Assembly (NCBI GenBank): GCA_020431945.1
Contig: JAGQHH010000079.1
Coordinates: 1 to 6,591 of the forward strand
Source of the DNA: Cyanobacteria bacterium HKST-UBA02
GTDB lineage: Bacteria; Cyanobacteriota; Vampirovibrionia; Obscuribacterales; Obscuribacteraceae
DNA: 6,591 nt
Direction: 5' to 3'
Part shown: in pieces, positions 1 through 5,594 of the stretch
Position numbering within the stretch: position 1 is the first letter of the stretch
Layout of the letters: every line of letters begins with the position of its first letter
Made by a program: the position numbers and the translations under genes
Notes under the pieces: model-generated
Databases searched by the model: none
The model's input: only the letters and a program-made list of their open reading frames with translations
Told to the model about the DNA's origin: nothing

Positions 1-512
1 ATAATCTGCGGCTCTACGAGAACACCAGGGCCTGTCCCGGGGCCTTTCTCGCCGGCAGGGCTGTGGCAGCCGGCAGCTCGGAAGAGGCGCTCGATCTTAT
101 CCAGAAGCCCGGTTTCGACTGGCATCTTGAAGTCATTCTTGAAGAAGGCGAGAGCGGCGTGAAAGAGGCCCTCGATAGTCTGGGCGCGAAGCGCGAGGAA
201 GCTGTGCCTCTTTCGCTTGTGCGCAAGAGCCCGGGCTCTATTGCAGTTACCCTGGACCCCGGCAGAAGCGGTATCGCGGTAGTGCCGGATATTTATTATC
301 CTGGCTGGATCGCAAAAATCGACGGCAAGCCGGTGCCTCTGATGCATGGCAATTATTTCGGACGGGCGGTTTTCGTTCCATCCGGATCCAGGCTCCTGAC
401 CATGGACTATGAGCCTCTTTCTTTTCGCCTGGGAATTGCTTGTTTTATAGGCGCGCTGGCAGCCATTATGCTCTGGTTGTGGCGGCGCTCCCTCTTGCGT
501 GTGATACATTGA
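1..512 (+). CDS. YfhO-family membrane protein, C-terminal part (5' end outside the window)
   Basis: The reading frame is open from base 3, so this is the 3' end of a longer gene and not a gene starting at the internal GTG at 63. The visible 169 residues hold a soluble segment followed by the family's typical end: a strand-rich stretch with VVPDIYYPGWIAKIDGKPVP, then HGNYFGRAVFVPSG and DYEPLSFRLG, then one transmembrane helix (about FRLGIACFIGALAAIMLWLW) and a basic tail RRSLLRVIH. The 'YYPGW...DGK..P....N...RAV.VP.G' pattern is how YfhO proteins end. These are multi-pass GT-C-like membrane proteins; the Bacillus and Listeria members are tied to glycosylation of teichoic acids. The stop codon (510-512) overlaps the operator candidate of the next gene. 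The last ~14 codons recur at 1735-1782, which suggests the 3' end was rearranged. The family call is confident; substrate and role are unknown. Confidence 0.82.
   Translation, partial: NLRLYENTRACPGAFLAGRAVAAGSSEEALDLIQKPGFDWHLEVILEEGESGVKEALDSLGAKREEAVPLSLVRKSPGSIAVTLDPGRSGIAVVPDIYYPGWIAKIDGKPVPLMHGNYFGRAVFVPSGSRLLTMDYEPLSFRLGIACFIGALAAIMLWLWRRSLLRVIH
468..509 (+). repeat. Direct repeat copy A (end of yfhO-like gene)
   Basis: Bases 469-490 match bases 1736-1757 at 21 of 22 positions; the only difference is TTG against CTG in one leucine codon. In the yfhO frame both copies read MLWLWRRS, and weaker similarity continues (LLRVIH here, GSVLSLIH in copy B). This copy is the genuine end of the yfhO-like gene as it now stands. 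The two copies bracket the toxin-antitoxin islet. Confidence 0.8.
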
Positions 513-523
513 ATACATGTATT
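495..523 (+). promoter_or_regulatory. Candidate promoter of the antitoxin gene
   Basis: TTGCGT (495-500) and TGTATT (518-523) are separated by 17 bases and match the sigma-70 -35 and -10 consensus sequences in four positions each. The -10 lies inside the 14-base palindrome, so a repressor bound there would block transcription. The start point would fall near 530, leaving a short leader before the Shine-Dalgarno sequence GGAGAAAG (532-539). The promoter lies in the coding end of the yfhO-like gene. This is a pattern match only. Confidence 0.35.
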
Positions 524-524
524 C
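511..524 (+). promoter_or_regulatory. Perfect 14-base palindrome, candidate antitoxin operator
   Basis: GAATACATGTATTC is identical to its reverse complement over all 14 bases. It sits 19 bases upstream of a ribbon-helix-helix antitoxin start and overlaps both the preceding stop codon and the best -10 candidate. RelB-type ribbon-helix-helix antitoxins bind palindromic sites and repress their own operon, so this is the expected place and form for an autoregulatory operator. Binding itself is inferred. Confidence 0.55.
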
Positions 525-542
525 TCGCAATGGAGAAAGTCT

Positions 543-770
543 ATGGCAACCTCGATTCGGCTTCCCGACGATATCGAAAAGAGATTGGATGCCCTTGCCA
601 GAATGACCGGGCGTACCAAGGCGTTCTATATCCGTGAAATGATTGCTGAAAAGATTGACGACATGGAGGACTACTACCTGGCAGCGCACAGGGTTGAGCA
701 GATCAGGCAGGCAAATGAGAAGGTTGCAAGCGCTGATGAAGTGAGAAAAGGTCTTGGTCTGGAAGATTGA
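543..770 (+). CDS. RelB-type ribbon-helix-helix antitoxin
   Basis: A complete 75-residue protein. Residues 2-8 (ATSIRLP) form the DNA-contacting beta strand of a ribbon-helix-helix domain, followed by helix A (about [15 protein letters not shown], 9-23) and helix B (about [17 protein letters not shown], 24-40). The C-terminal part ([15 protein letters not shown]... and [12 protein letters not shown]) is the helical toxin-wrapping tail seen in this RelB group. GGAGAAAG at 532-539 supports the ATG. A palindromic operator candidate lies just upstream. The toxin reading frame starts inside the last codons of this gene, as is common in relBE-type operons. Length and motifs are normal for the family, so the antitoxin appears intact, while its toxin partner is not. 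It probably acts as a DNA-binding dimer that represses its own promoter and, in an intact system, neutralises a ribosome-dependent RNase. Confidence 0.85.
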   Translation: MATSIRLPDDIEKRLDALARMTGRTKAFYIREMIAEKIDDMEDYYLAAHRVEQIRQANEKVASADEVRKGLGLED

Positions 771-900
771 GTACGGCGCGAGCGGGTCCTTCTGGCGATA
801 CCGGGTAGGAGACTACCGGGTTATCTGCGATATCAAGGACAACGAAGTGACAGTGCTGGTTGTTCGTATTGGGCACAGGAGCGATGCGTACGAATCGTGA
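754..900 (+). pseudogene. RelE/ParE-superfamily toxin with a large in-frame internal deletion
   Basis: From a TTG at 754, overlapping the antitoxin end by 17 bases, the frame reads [20 protein letters not shown] and on to [13 protein letters not shown], 48 residues. Both ends are recognisable RelE: (V/A)WKIEY is the usual start, and the [15 protein letters not shown] block plus the [10 protein letters not shown] ending is the usual C-terminal half. Family members are normally about 85-90 residues; the helical hairpin that should lie between 'KIEY' and the glycine-rich turn before 'WRYRVGDYR' is missing, about 40 residues, without loss of frame. The conserved C-terminal arginines and tyrosine linked to mRNA cleavage remain. 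Without the helices the fold is probably unstable and the antitoxin has little to bind, so I call it a decayed toxin. A functional mini-protein is less likely. Alternatively, translation may start elsewhere, but the frame is closed by TGA at 742-744. Confidence 0.72.
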
Positions 901-949
901 CTTGAGCGCAATTATTGGAGTGCATCGACTTCTGTTTTGAAAGGTCTCG

Positions 950-1480
950 ATGCAGTACTGGCGGGATGCTATAGTCTGCTCGATGGACGAGACACTGAAA
1001 GTTATCAACGCGATGGAGAGGGCCGGCGTCATAGGGCGATATGCCATCGGTGGCGCCATTGGAGTGGTGTTCTACTCGGAAGTTGTAAATACTTTCGATC
1101 TTGATATCTTTTGCAATATCGGTGAACCAGGGGCGCTGCTGGTTGATATGGCACCAATCTACAGCTATTTGAAGGACCTGGGATACGTGCCTGAAGGCGC
1201 CAATATCAAGATCGAGGGAGTGCCTGTTCAGTTCCTTGTGCCTCCTTCAGATCTCGAGCGAGAGGCTATCGATATGGCTAGAGAGATAACCTTTCTTGGA
1301 GTACCGACCAGAGTGTTCACCCTGGAGCATCTACTGGCGATAATGATTAAGACGGGCCGGCCGAAGGACATGAGTCGGATACCCGTTGTACTTGCCAGCA
1401 CCACTCCGGATCTGGAAAAGCTGAATGGTATATTGAACCGGTTCGGACTGGCTGACAAATGGGATAGTATGAAGATATGA
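950..1480 (+). CDS. MNT-fold nucleotidyltransferase, AbiEii-like
   Basis: A 176-residue protein. Residues 30-54 (RYAIGGAIGVVFYSE...TFDLDIF) match the nucleotidyltransferase pattern: a glycine-glycine loop followed by the metal-binding pair D50 and D52. Further on come IEGVPVQFLVPP and, near the C terminus, EHLLAIMIKTGRPKD. The last resembles the 'K..GR.KD' motif of AbiEii/AbiGii-type proteins, which use NTP to modify target RNA and act as toxins in some TA systems. A third catalytic acid is not obvious at the expected strand (VPVQFL). The start is uncertain: AAGG at 941-944 is 5 bases from the ATG at 950, and an alternative in-frame ATG is at 983, closer to the start of the conserved region. 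A 66-residue gene with a strong ribosome binding site follows after 26 bases, suggesting a two-gene unit. Family assignment is good; toxin activity is inferred. Confidence 0.75.
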   Translation: MQYWRDAIVCSMDETLKVINAMERAGVIGRYAIGGAIGVVFYSEVVNTFDLDIFCNIGEPGALLVDMAPIYSYLKDLGYVPEGANIKIEGVPVQFLVPPSDLEREAIDMAREITFLGVPTRVFTLEHLLAIMIKTGRPKDMSRIPVVLASTTPDLEKLNGILNRFGLADKWDSMKI

Positions 1481-1493
1481 GGTTTTAGAACCC

Positions 1494-1500
1494 TGGAGGT
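1494..1500 (+). promoter_or_regulatory. Strong Shine-Dalgarno sequence that fixes a GTG start
   Basis: TGGAGGT lies 6 bases upstream of GTG at 1507. It is the best ribosome binding site in the islet and supports the 66-codon gene as real despite its size and non-ATG start. Confidence 0.7.
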
Positions 1501-1506
1501 CGACCT

Positions 1507-1707
1507 GTGTCCAAAGGTATCAAAAGGCCGGTCAGCGCCGAAGAGCTTTTCGAGCAAAAGGCTGACTATCGCAAGGTTCTTGCTGCCAAATCGTTCGAGG
1601 AGAAGATCCAGGACCTGGTCAGGCTCCAGACCATGAACTATCAGATCGCTTGCTCGGTTGGGCGTGAGTGCGAGAAGCCCTGGGACATTACTTTTAAGAC
1701 CCAATAG
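1507..1707 (+). CDS. Small helical protein paired with the nucleotidyltransferase
   Basis: A 66-residue protein with a GTG start. It is charged and predicted helical: a short N-terminal basic stretch (SKGIKRPVS), then AEELFEQKADYRKVLAAKSF and EEKIQDLVRLQTMNYQIA, ending in a cysteine-containing tail (ACSVGRECEKPWDITFKTQ). The core 'K..YR..LAA..FEEKI..L.RLQ' resembles short hypothetical proteins I recall beside AbiEii-like nucleotidyltransferases. That is recollection of a pattern, not a search result. It follows the nucleotidyltransferase by 26 bases on the same strand, so the two are probably cotranscribed. A role as partner or antitoxin is inferred from position and size. Its stop is 25 bases from the end of the convergent epimerase gene, and I see no convincing terminator hairpin between them. 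Confidence 0.65.
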   Translation: MSKGIKRPVSAEELFEQKADYRKVLAAKSFEEKIQDLVRLQTMNYQIACSVGRECEKPWDITFKTQ

Positions 1708-1732
1708 ATCCCGTAGCTCTAGATACCGGCAT

Positions 1733-2707
1733 TCATGCTCTGGCTGTGGCGGCGCTCTGGTAGTGTTCTTTCATTGATTCATGCGATTCGAGCCAGGCGG
1801 TGAATCTCGTGAGACCGTCTCTGAGACCGGTGCTGGCTTTGAAGCCGAGCTCCGCCTCGATTTTGCCGGTGGCCGCGACCCAGACGCTGGCATCCCATTT
1901 GCGATTGTCCATGCTTCCCCAGACCGGTGTTTTCTCGATAGAAAAAATCTCTCTGGCCAGGTCGACGATCTCTTTAATGGTCGTCTGGACGCCGCTTCCG
2001 ACGTTATAGATCGGGGCTCTTTCCGGTGAAGCCGGCCTGCAGGCCGCCAGATAAGCTTCCACCACATCATCTGTATAGATGAAATCCCGTGCTATGTCGG
2101 GATCCACCAGGGGCGGAAGATCTTTTTCGAGACCCTTTCTGATGATGGTGGGCATCAGCCTTCTCGGGTCCTCGTAGGGACCGTATACAGAATAGAGACG
2201 CAGGGTCGGGATATAGAGCTCTTTTCTGGCGGCGACATGGCGGCAGGCGGTGGTGGCTGCTGCCTTGGTCACGGCATAGTAACTGTTCGGCTCGACTCTC
2301 TCCGATTCCAGGGGTGCATGATCGCAGATGCCATATTCCGATGAGGAGCCGGTGTTGATAAAGACATCGAAGCCTGTCTCTGCGGCTGCCTCCAGGAGAT
2401 TGATGGTGCTGGTCAGATTGGTGTCGACGATCTGTCGCCAGTCTTCCTGCCAGGAATAGTTCCCATAAGCGGCCAGGTGAAAGATCCAGTCCGCCCTGGC
2501 CTCTCCGGTGACGGCTCTGACGGCATCGAGATCGAGCAGGTCGAGAGAACGGACATCGAGGTCGTCGAGGATATCGTCTATACGCCAGGTGTCGGACTGG
2601 TCTCGGAGCAAGACCGTCACCCTGTGACCATCACGGAGCAAGCGTCTGGTCAGATTGGCTCCGACAAAGCCGCTTGCTCCGGTGATCAGGACTCTTTTAC
2701 TCGCCAA
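1733..2707 (-). CDS. NAD(P)-dependent epimerase/dehydratase (extended SDR)
   Basis: A 324-residue protein of the extended short-chain dehydrogenase family that acts on nucleotide sugars. The Rossmann fingerprint GASGFVG is at residues 10-16, followed by HLAA (77-80), a serine-rich catalytic segment GSSSEYG (120-126) and the catalytic pair Y144/K148 in YAVTK. RLYSVYGPYEDPRR and RDFIYTDDVVEA are the usual substrate-domain motifs. The GSSSEYG form resembles CDP- or GDP-sugar epimerase, reductase and dehydratase branches, but the substrate cannot be assigned. The only plausible start is TTG at 2707, because the frame is closed by the upstream gene's stop (TAG 2719-2717); the ribosome site is poor (CGGAA), so translation probably relies on coupling across the 9-base gap. 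The tail after TAWLES is longer than needed for the fold and ends in the yfhO-like repeat. It is the last gene of the operon. Confidence 0.88.
   Translation of the reverse strand: MASKRVLITGASGFVGANLTRRLLRDGHRVTVLLRDQSDTWRIDDILDDLDVRSLDLLDLDAVRAVTGEARADWIFHLAAYGNYSWQEDWRQIVDTNLTSTINLLEAAAETGFDVFINTGSSSEYGICDHAPLESERVEPNSYYAVTKAAATTACRHVAARKELYIPTLRLYSVYGPYEDPRRLMPTIIRKGLEKDLPPLVDPDIARDFIYTDDVVEAYLAACRPASPERAPIYNVGSGVQTTIKEIVDLAREIFSIEKTPVWGSMDNRKWDASVWVAATGKIEAELGFKASTGLRDGLTRFTAWLESHESMKEHYQSAATARA
1735..1782 (+). repeat. Direct repeat copy B (yfhO-like 3' end remnant, antisense in the epimerase end)
   Basis: Read on the + strand from ATG at 1735, this gives MLWLWRRSGSVLSLIHAIRA and stops at TGA 1801-1803, closely parallel to the real yfhO end (MLWLWRRSLLRVIH). 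Bases 1736-1757 match 469-490 at 21 of 22 positions; beyond that the alignment needs a 6-base gap and is weaker. Just upstream, the frame also reads IPAF against LAAI, then hits a stop (TAG 1720-1722). It looks like a remnant of a yfhO 3' end. The same bases encode, on the - strand, the last residues (about QSAATARA) of the epimerase. Confidence 0.7.
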
Positions 2708-2716
2708 TTTCCGATT

Positions 2717-3664
2717 CTATTTGGCGACGAGGGTCTTGCCTTCGAGGATATTCTTGTAGTTGAAGACTTCGAGATACTGCCATGTGCGCAGCTCGATCTC
2801 CATCTTCTCCTCGTCGGTGAGCTCGTTTCCGGTAGCTATGTTGGACTCCGGAGTGGCTTTACGGATGGTGCCCCAGGGATAGATCTCTTTGAGCTCTTCG
2901 CCGTTCCAGGTAGGTGTCTTGAGGGAGTCGGCAGGCTTGAGACCGAGCTTCTCGCAAAGGGCTCCAAGTGTCTTGTAAGAATCGGCCATGACGTCTTCGG
3001 CTCTGACGATATGGAATCTGCCCGGGAACATCTTCTCGAAAAGCAGAGCGTAATGCTGGTTGGTGTTCCAGCCGAAGATATAGTCTTTGAGCGACATGGG
3101 CACCGGGCGCTTTTTGGTGTCGGCATAGGCTGACCAGGGATTGCGCACGACATGGAGGAAGTGGGCCTCGGGAAGCTCGGTGAGGATCTTGTCGGCATCC
3201 ACTCCCAGGATCGGGCTGTAGCCTACATAGAAGGACTCTTTGCCGGTGGTCTTGTAGTCTTTCCAGGCTTCGAAAGTAGCCTGGAAGAAAGCCATGACAT
3301 TCTTGGCGCTACTGCGGCCGGTCTTCTCGATGATCTTGCAATAGATTTCGCAACGCTCGTCGTCGTTGAATTCCATGGGCATATGCCGGAATTTGCTGAC
3401 CTTGGGAGTGCGGGAGCGGATTTTGCCTTCTTCGTCGATGATCGCTTTGTAATCTTGATACGGTGTCGCATCCAGTGCGAAGACGGGCCAGCGGTACTTG
3501 ACCGGGAAAAGGCTGGCCATCTGGTCCATCACCAGTCTGGTGCCGACCTGCGATTCGAAGGGATATACGAACATCTCGGGGTGACCATCGAGAAAACGAT
3601 GGGTGGTGTTGCCGCCATTCTCGTACATGGCGCCCAGCATCAACAAACGGCACTGCTTACTCAT
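2717..3664 (-). CDS. Sulfotransferase-like protein
   Basis: A 315-residue cytosolic-looking protein. The N terminus LLMLGAMYENGGNTTHRFLD (7-26), followed by GHP, corresponds to the 5'-phosphosulfate loop of PAPS-dependent sulfotransferases. LPEAHFLHVVRNPWSAYAD (164-182) corresponds to the 3'-phosphate-binding segment with its conserved arginine (R174) and serine (S178). The spacing and C-terminal helices (ED..AD..K....LC..LGL) also fit. The first loop is divergent: the usual R/K-S-G-T-T is replaced by NGGNTT. If active, it would transfer sulfate from PAPS to an acceptor, probably the glycan or sugar made by this operon. The ATG overlaps the previous stop as ATGA (3664-3661), and AAAGGAG (3677-3671) sits 6 bases upstream. 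Family placement is fairly secure; activity and acceptor are not shown. Confidence 0.8.
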   Translation of the reverse strand: MSKQCRLLMLGAMYENGGNTTHRFLDGHPEMFVYPFESQVGTRLVMDQMASLFPVKYRWPVFALDATPYQDYKAIIDEEGKIRSRTPKVSKFRHMPMEFNDDERCEIYCKIIEKTGRSSAKNVMAFFQATFEAWKDYKTTGKESFYVGYSPILGVDADKILTELPEAHFLHVVRNPWSAYADTKKRPVPMSLKDYIFGWNTNQHYALLFEKMFPGRFHIVRAEDVMADSYKTLGALCEKLGLKPADSLKTPTWNGEELKEIYPWGTIRKATPESNIATGNELTDEEKMEIELRTWQYLEVFNYKNILEGKTLVAK

Positions 3665-4905
3665 CGACTACTCCTTTCAGTATTCTCAGTTTCAGTTATA
3701 TATGTGTAGAACAATAATTTCTCTTCTTCTTCTCGCCTCTTGTCGGCAAAGGGGAAGCCGCGGCTCAAAGAGCCCGGTAGCCACTCGATGGCGAAGATCT
3801 GGTTGCCGCGCGGCCAGGTGAGGCTGCCCAGAATATCGCCAGATTCTAGATCAACAGCATGGATTCCGCAAACACTCTTGTTTACATCGAGACCGGGAGC
3901 ATACTGGGAAAAGCGCGGAATCACTCTTGAAGTTCCGACAAAGGCGATTCCCCCGGTGATCGAGAGTCCCCGGGTCCAGCCCGGAAGTCTGGCGATCACC
4001 TCGAGGCGACCGGAGTCCGCGGCACCCAGCTCACCGTAGCCGCTGTTGTCGACATAGATCCGGTCATTGTAGAGCCTGGCTGAATGAGGTCTGGTGAGAC
4101 CTTCGACGATCACCTCTCTTGTTTTGCCGTCGAAGATCACGCCCCGGCCGTCCACCGGATAGTCCGGGTCACCGGGTCTGAGCTCTTCTACGGCGGTGGA
4201 AGAAGCGGAGAAAAAAGATGTCTCGATGGAGGCGCCGGGAGCGATGGAGTTGAGCTGTATATGATTGCGACCGAAAATCGGCTCGCCGTCGTGCTCGATA
4301 CAGGCAGGCCACCAGACTTTCCGGCTGCATCCCCGGGGCTCGAGCTCCACGATGGCGTTCTGACCGACCGAATTGGCGAAGAGACCTCCGTCGATCACTG
4401 CCAGGTCGTGCATATAGAAGCAGCCGGCATAGAACCTGGAGGCTACAGGCAGGAGCGCTCCTGTGACTGTATTCTCGCTGTTTTCCATCTTGTTATCTAT
4501 GTCAAGTCTCGAGAGACGATCCCGTACCGGCATGAGCTCGAATACTTGGTTGGGATTCCGGGTGCTGGCCACATAGATGATGCCTTTCTCACGATCCACA
4601 GCCAGACCCGAAGGGTGGGGCATGTTGAAATAAGTGATCAGGGGAGAGCCGTCCACTACACTGAGAGCCATGAGCAGATGCTCGTATTCCCTGGTAATCA
4701 AAAGAGTGATATCCAGGCGCTCTAGAAGAGCGAAAAGATTGCTGTCAGCCTGGAATTCCAATAAACCTGGATCGGTTTTGCCTGCCTGTTCCCAGTGGCT
4801 GGTGACCTGGGCCGGATCCCGCCACTGGGCGTGGTGGCGCGACCAGATCGATTCGAGGGCGTCGGCGGAAGGGGTCTGAGACGTGGTGGCTGTGAGATCC
4901 GTCAC
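3661..4905 (-). CDS. TIGR03032-family protein of unknown function (beta-propeller-like)
   Basis: I choose GTG at 4905, giving 414 residues. The frame stays open upstream to 5175, but that part lies inside the glycosyltransferase gene and looks like out-of-frame translation (arginine/proline-rich). The GTG overlaps the glycosyltransferase stop as GTGA. Recognisable family segments are LDITLLITREYEHLL (64-78), MPHPSGLAVD (95-104) with ASTRNPNQVFEL (113-124), YMHDLAV (164-170), RNHIQLNSIA (213-222), GLTRPHSARLYNDRIYVDNS (269-288), GELGAAD (291-297) and ARLPGWTRGL (305-314). The repeating 'G.L.....DSG.GELG..D' and 'PGFTRGL' style strands suggest a beta-propeller. No signal peptide or membrane helix is seen. 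The biochemical function is not established for the family. Its place between a glycosyltransferase and a sulfotransferase suggests glycan binding or modification, but this is inference. Its own ribosome site (AAAGG, 3 bases from the GTG) is poorly spaced, so coupling is likely. Confidence 0.82.
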   Translation of the reverse strand: MTDLTATTSQTPSADALESIWSRHHAQWRDPAQVTSHWEQAGKTDPGLLEFQADSNLFALLERLDITLLITREYEHLLMALSVVDGSPLITYFNMPHPSGLAVDREKGIIYVASTRNPNQVFELMPVRDRLSRLDIDNKMENSENTVTGALLPVASRFYAGCFYMHDLAVIDGGLFANSVGQNAIVELEPRGCSRKVWWPACIEHDGEPIFGRNHIQLNSIAPGASIETSFFSASSTAVEELRPGDPDYPVDGRGVIFDGKTREVIVEGLTRPHSARLYNDRIYVDNSGYGELGAADSGRLEVIARLPGWTRGLSITGGIAFVGTSRVIPRFSQYAPGLDVNKSVCGIHAVDLESGDILGSLTWPRGNQIFAIEWLPGSLSRGFPFADKRREEEEKLLFYTYITETENTERSSR

Positions 4906-5594
4906 TTGCCTTTCGTCCGCCTCCACATATCGTAAACGCCGTAATACATTTTCACCGCCGAATTGTAATTGGTGGTGGACTTGCCGCCGTGGCGCTGGGT
5001 GGAGAGGACCGGTACTTCGATCACCGGATAGCCTTCCTGGCGGCAGATCATATTGAACTCGGCGTCGATGAGATCGTTCTCTGATTCGAGGGCGAGCAAT
5101 TTCTCGAAATGCCGGGGAAAGATTTTGGGGGTGCCGTTTATATCCCAGGTCGGTAGATCGAAAAGGGCGCGGCATTCGAGATTGTAGAGAAGGGAGCCCA
5201 GCCGCCGCCGCCAGCTGTCTCTGATCTTGCGGTTGGCCTTGACCACGACGTCGGGATAAGCGACCGCGTAAAGAAGAGTCAGGGAAAGTATCTCGGGGCT
5301 GGTGCGGGCGGAGTTCGTATAACAGAGCAGATCGCCTTTGCTTTCTTTGAGCCCGTGCTTTACGGCGAGGCCCCAGCCGCCTTTTTTGATATCGGTCCAG
5401 CGAACCGAGGGCAGAGTTTCGGCAAGCTCGCTGCAGATCTCCGGGGAGCGGTCCCGGCAGGCATTGGTCACGAGAATGAGCTCGTAAGGCATCGGAAGGC
5501 GTTCCAGCACCTTCTCGTATTCCTCGACGATTTCTCTGATATGGTCTTCCTGGTTATAGACCGGAAGCACCACCGATACAAGCGATGTGTTCAC
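4902..5594 (-). CDS. Family 2 glycosyltransferase lacking the usual acidic motif
   Basis: A 230-residue soluble GT-A fold protein. Residues 4-18 (LVSVVLPVYNQEDHI) are the typical start of GT2 enzymes, and the overall pattern resembles dolichol-phosphate-mannose synthase types: P.YELILV (36-42), GGWGLAVKHGLKESKGDLL (72-90), then a C-terminal acceptor part (IRDSWRRRLGSLLYNLECRA, WDINGTPKIFPR, DAEFNMICRQEGYPVIEVPV, RHGGKSTTNY). Two positions differ from the canonical enzyme. The segment normally like 'VDDGSTDGT' reads VTNACRDRS (42-50). The metal-binding 'MDADL' segment reads YTNSARTS (92-99), so no DxD is present. The neighbourhood motif is neat rather than decayed, so this could be a subfamily with metal-independent or altered chemistry. 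GTG start at 5594 overlaps the transketolase stop (GTGA); no strong ribosome site is seen. No transmembrane helix is present, so any lipid acceptor would be reached peripherally. Confidence 0.87.
   Translation of the reverse strand: MNTSLVSVVLPVYNQEDHIREIVEEYEKVLERLPMPYELILVTNACRDRSPEICSELAETLPSVRWTDIKKGGWGLAVKHGLKESKGDLLCYTNSARTSPEILSLTLLYAVAYPDVVVKANRKIRDSWRRRLGSLLYNLECRALFDLPTWDINGTPKIFPRHFEKLLALESENDLIDAEFNMICRQEGYPVIEVPVLSTQRHGGKSTTNYNSAVKMYYGVYDMWRRTKGK

Noticed and set aside
703..1059. - strand open frame (118 codons) across the toxin remnant
   Set aside because: The + strand reading matches RelE and the start of the nucleotidyltransferase; the - strand product has no recognisable feature.
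1228..1704. - strand open frame (158 codons) opposite the nucleotidyltransferase and the small gene
   Set aside because: No family motif, and the + strand reading has catalytic residues and a strong ribosome binding site.
1708..1732. Possible bidirectional terminator between the convergent genes
   Set aside because: Only a weak CCG/CGG stem with a bulge and no T-run is seen; not enough to call a terminator.
468..1782. Insertion sequence or transposon as carrier of the islet
   Set aside because: No transposase or integrase gene, no tRNA and no terminal inverted repeats are visible; only the direct yfhO-like repeats bound the region.
2477..3133. Long + strand open frame (218 codons) opposite the epimerase and sulfotransferase genes
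   Set aside because: Both - strand genes have clear family motifs; the + strand frame has no recognisable motif and is explained by codon bias of the opposite strand.
3152..3709. + strand open frame (185 codons) opposite the sulfotransferase gene
   Set aside because: Antisense shadow; no motif and no ribosome binding site that stands out.
4084..4725. + strand open frame (213 codons) opposite the TIGR03032 gene
   Set aside because: It is a shadow of a well-supported gene with conserved family blocks along its whole length.
4906..5175. N-terminal extension of the TIGR03032 protein (arginine/proline-rich, about 90 residues)
   Set aside because: It lies wholly within the glycosyltransferase coding region in another frame, has the composition of a shadow translation, and a GTG with a GTGA overlap at 4905 gives the right family length.
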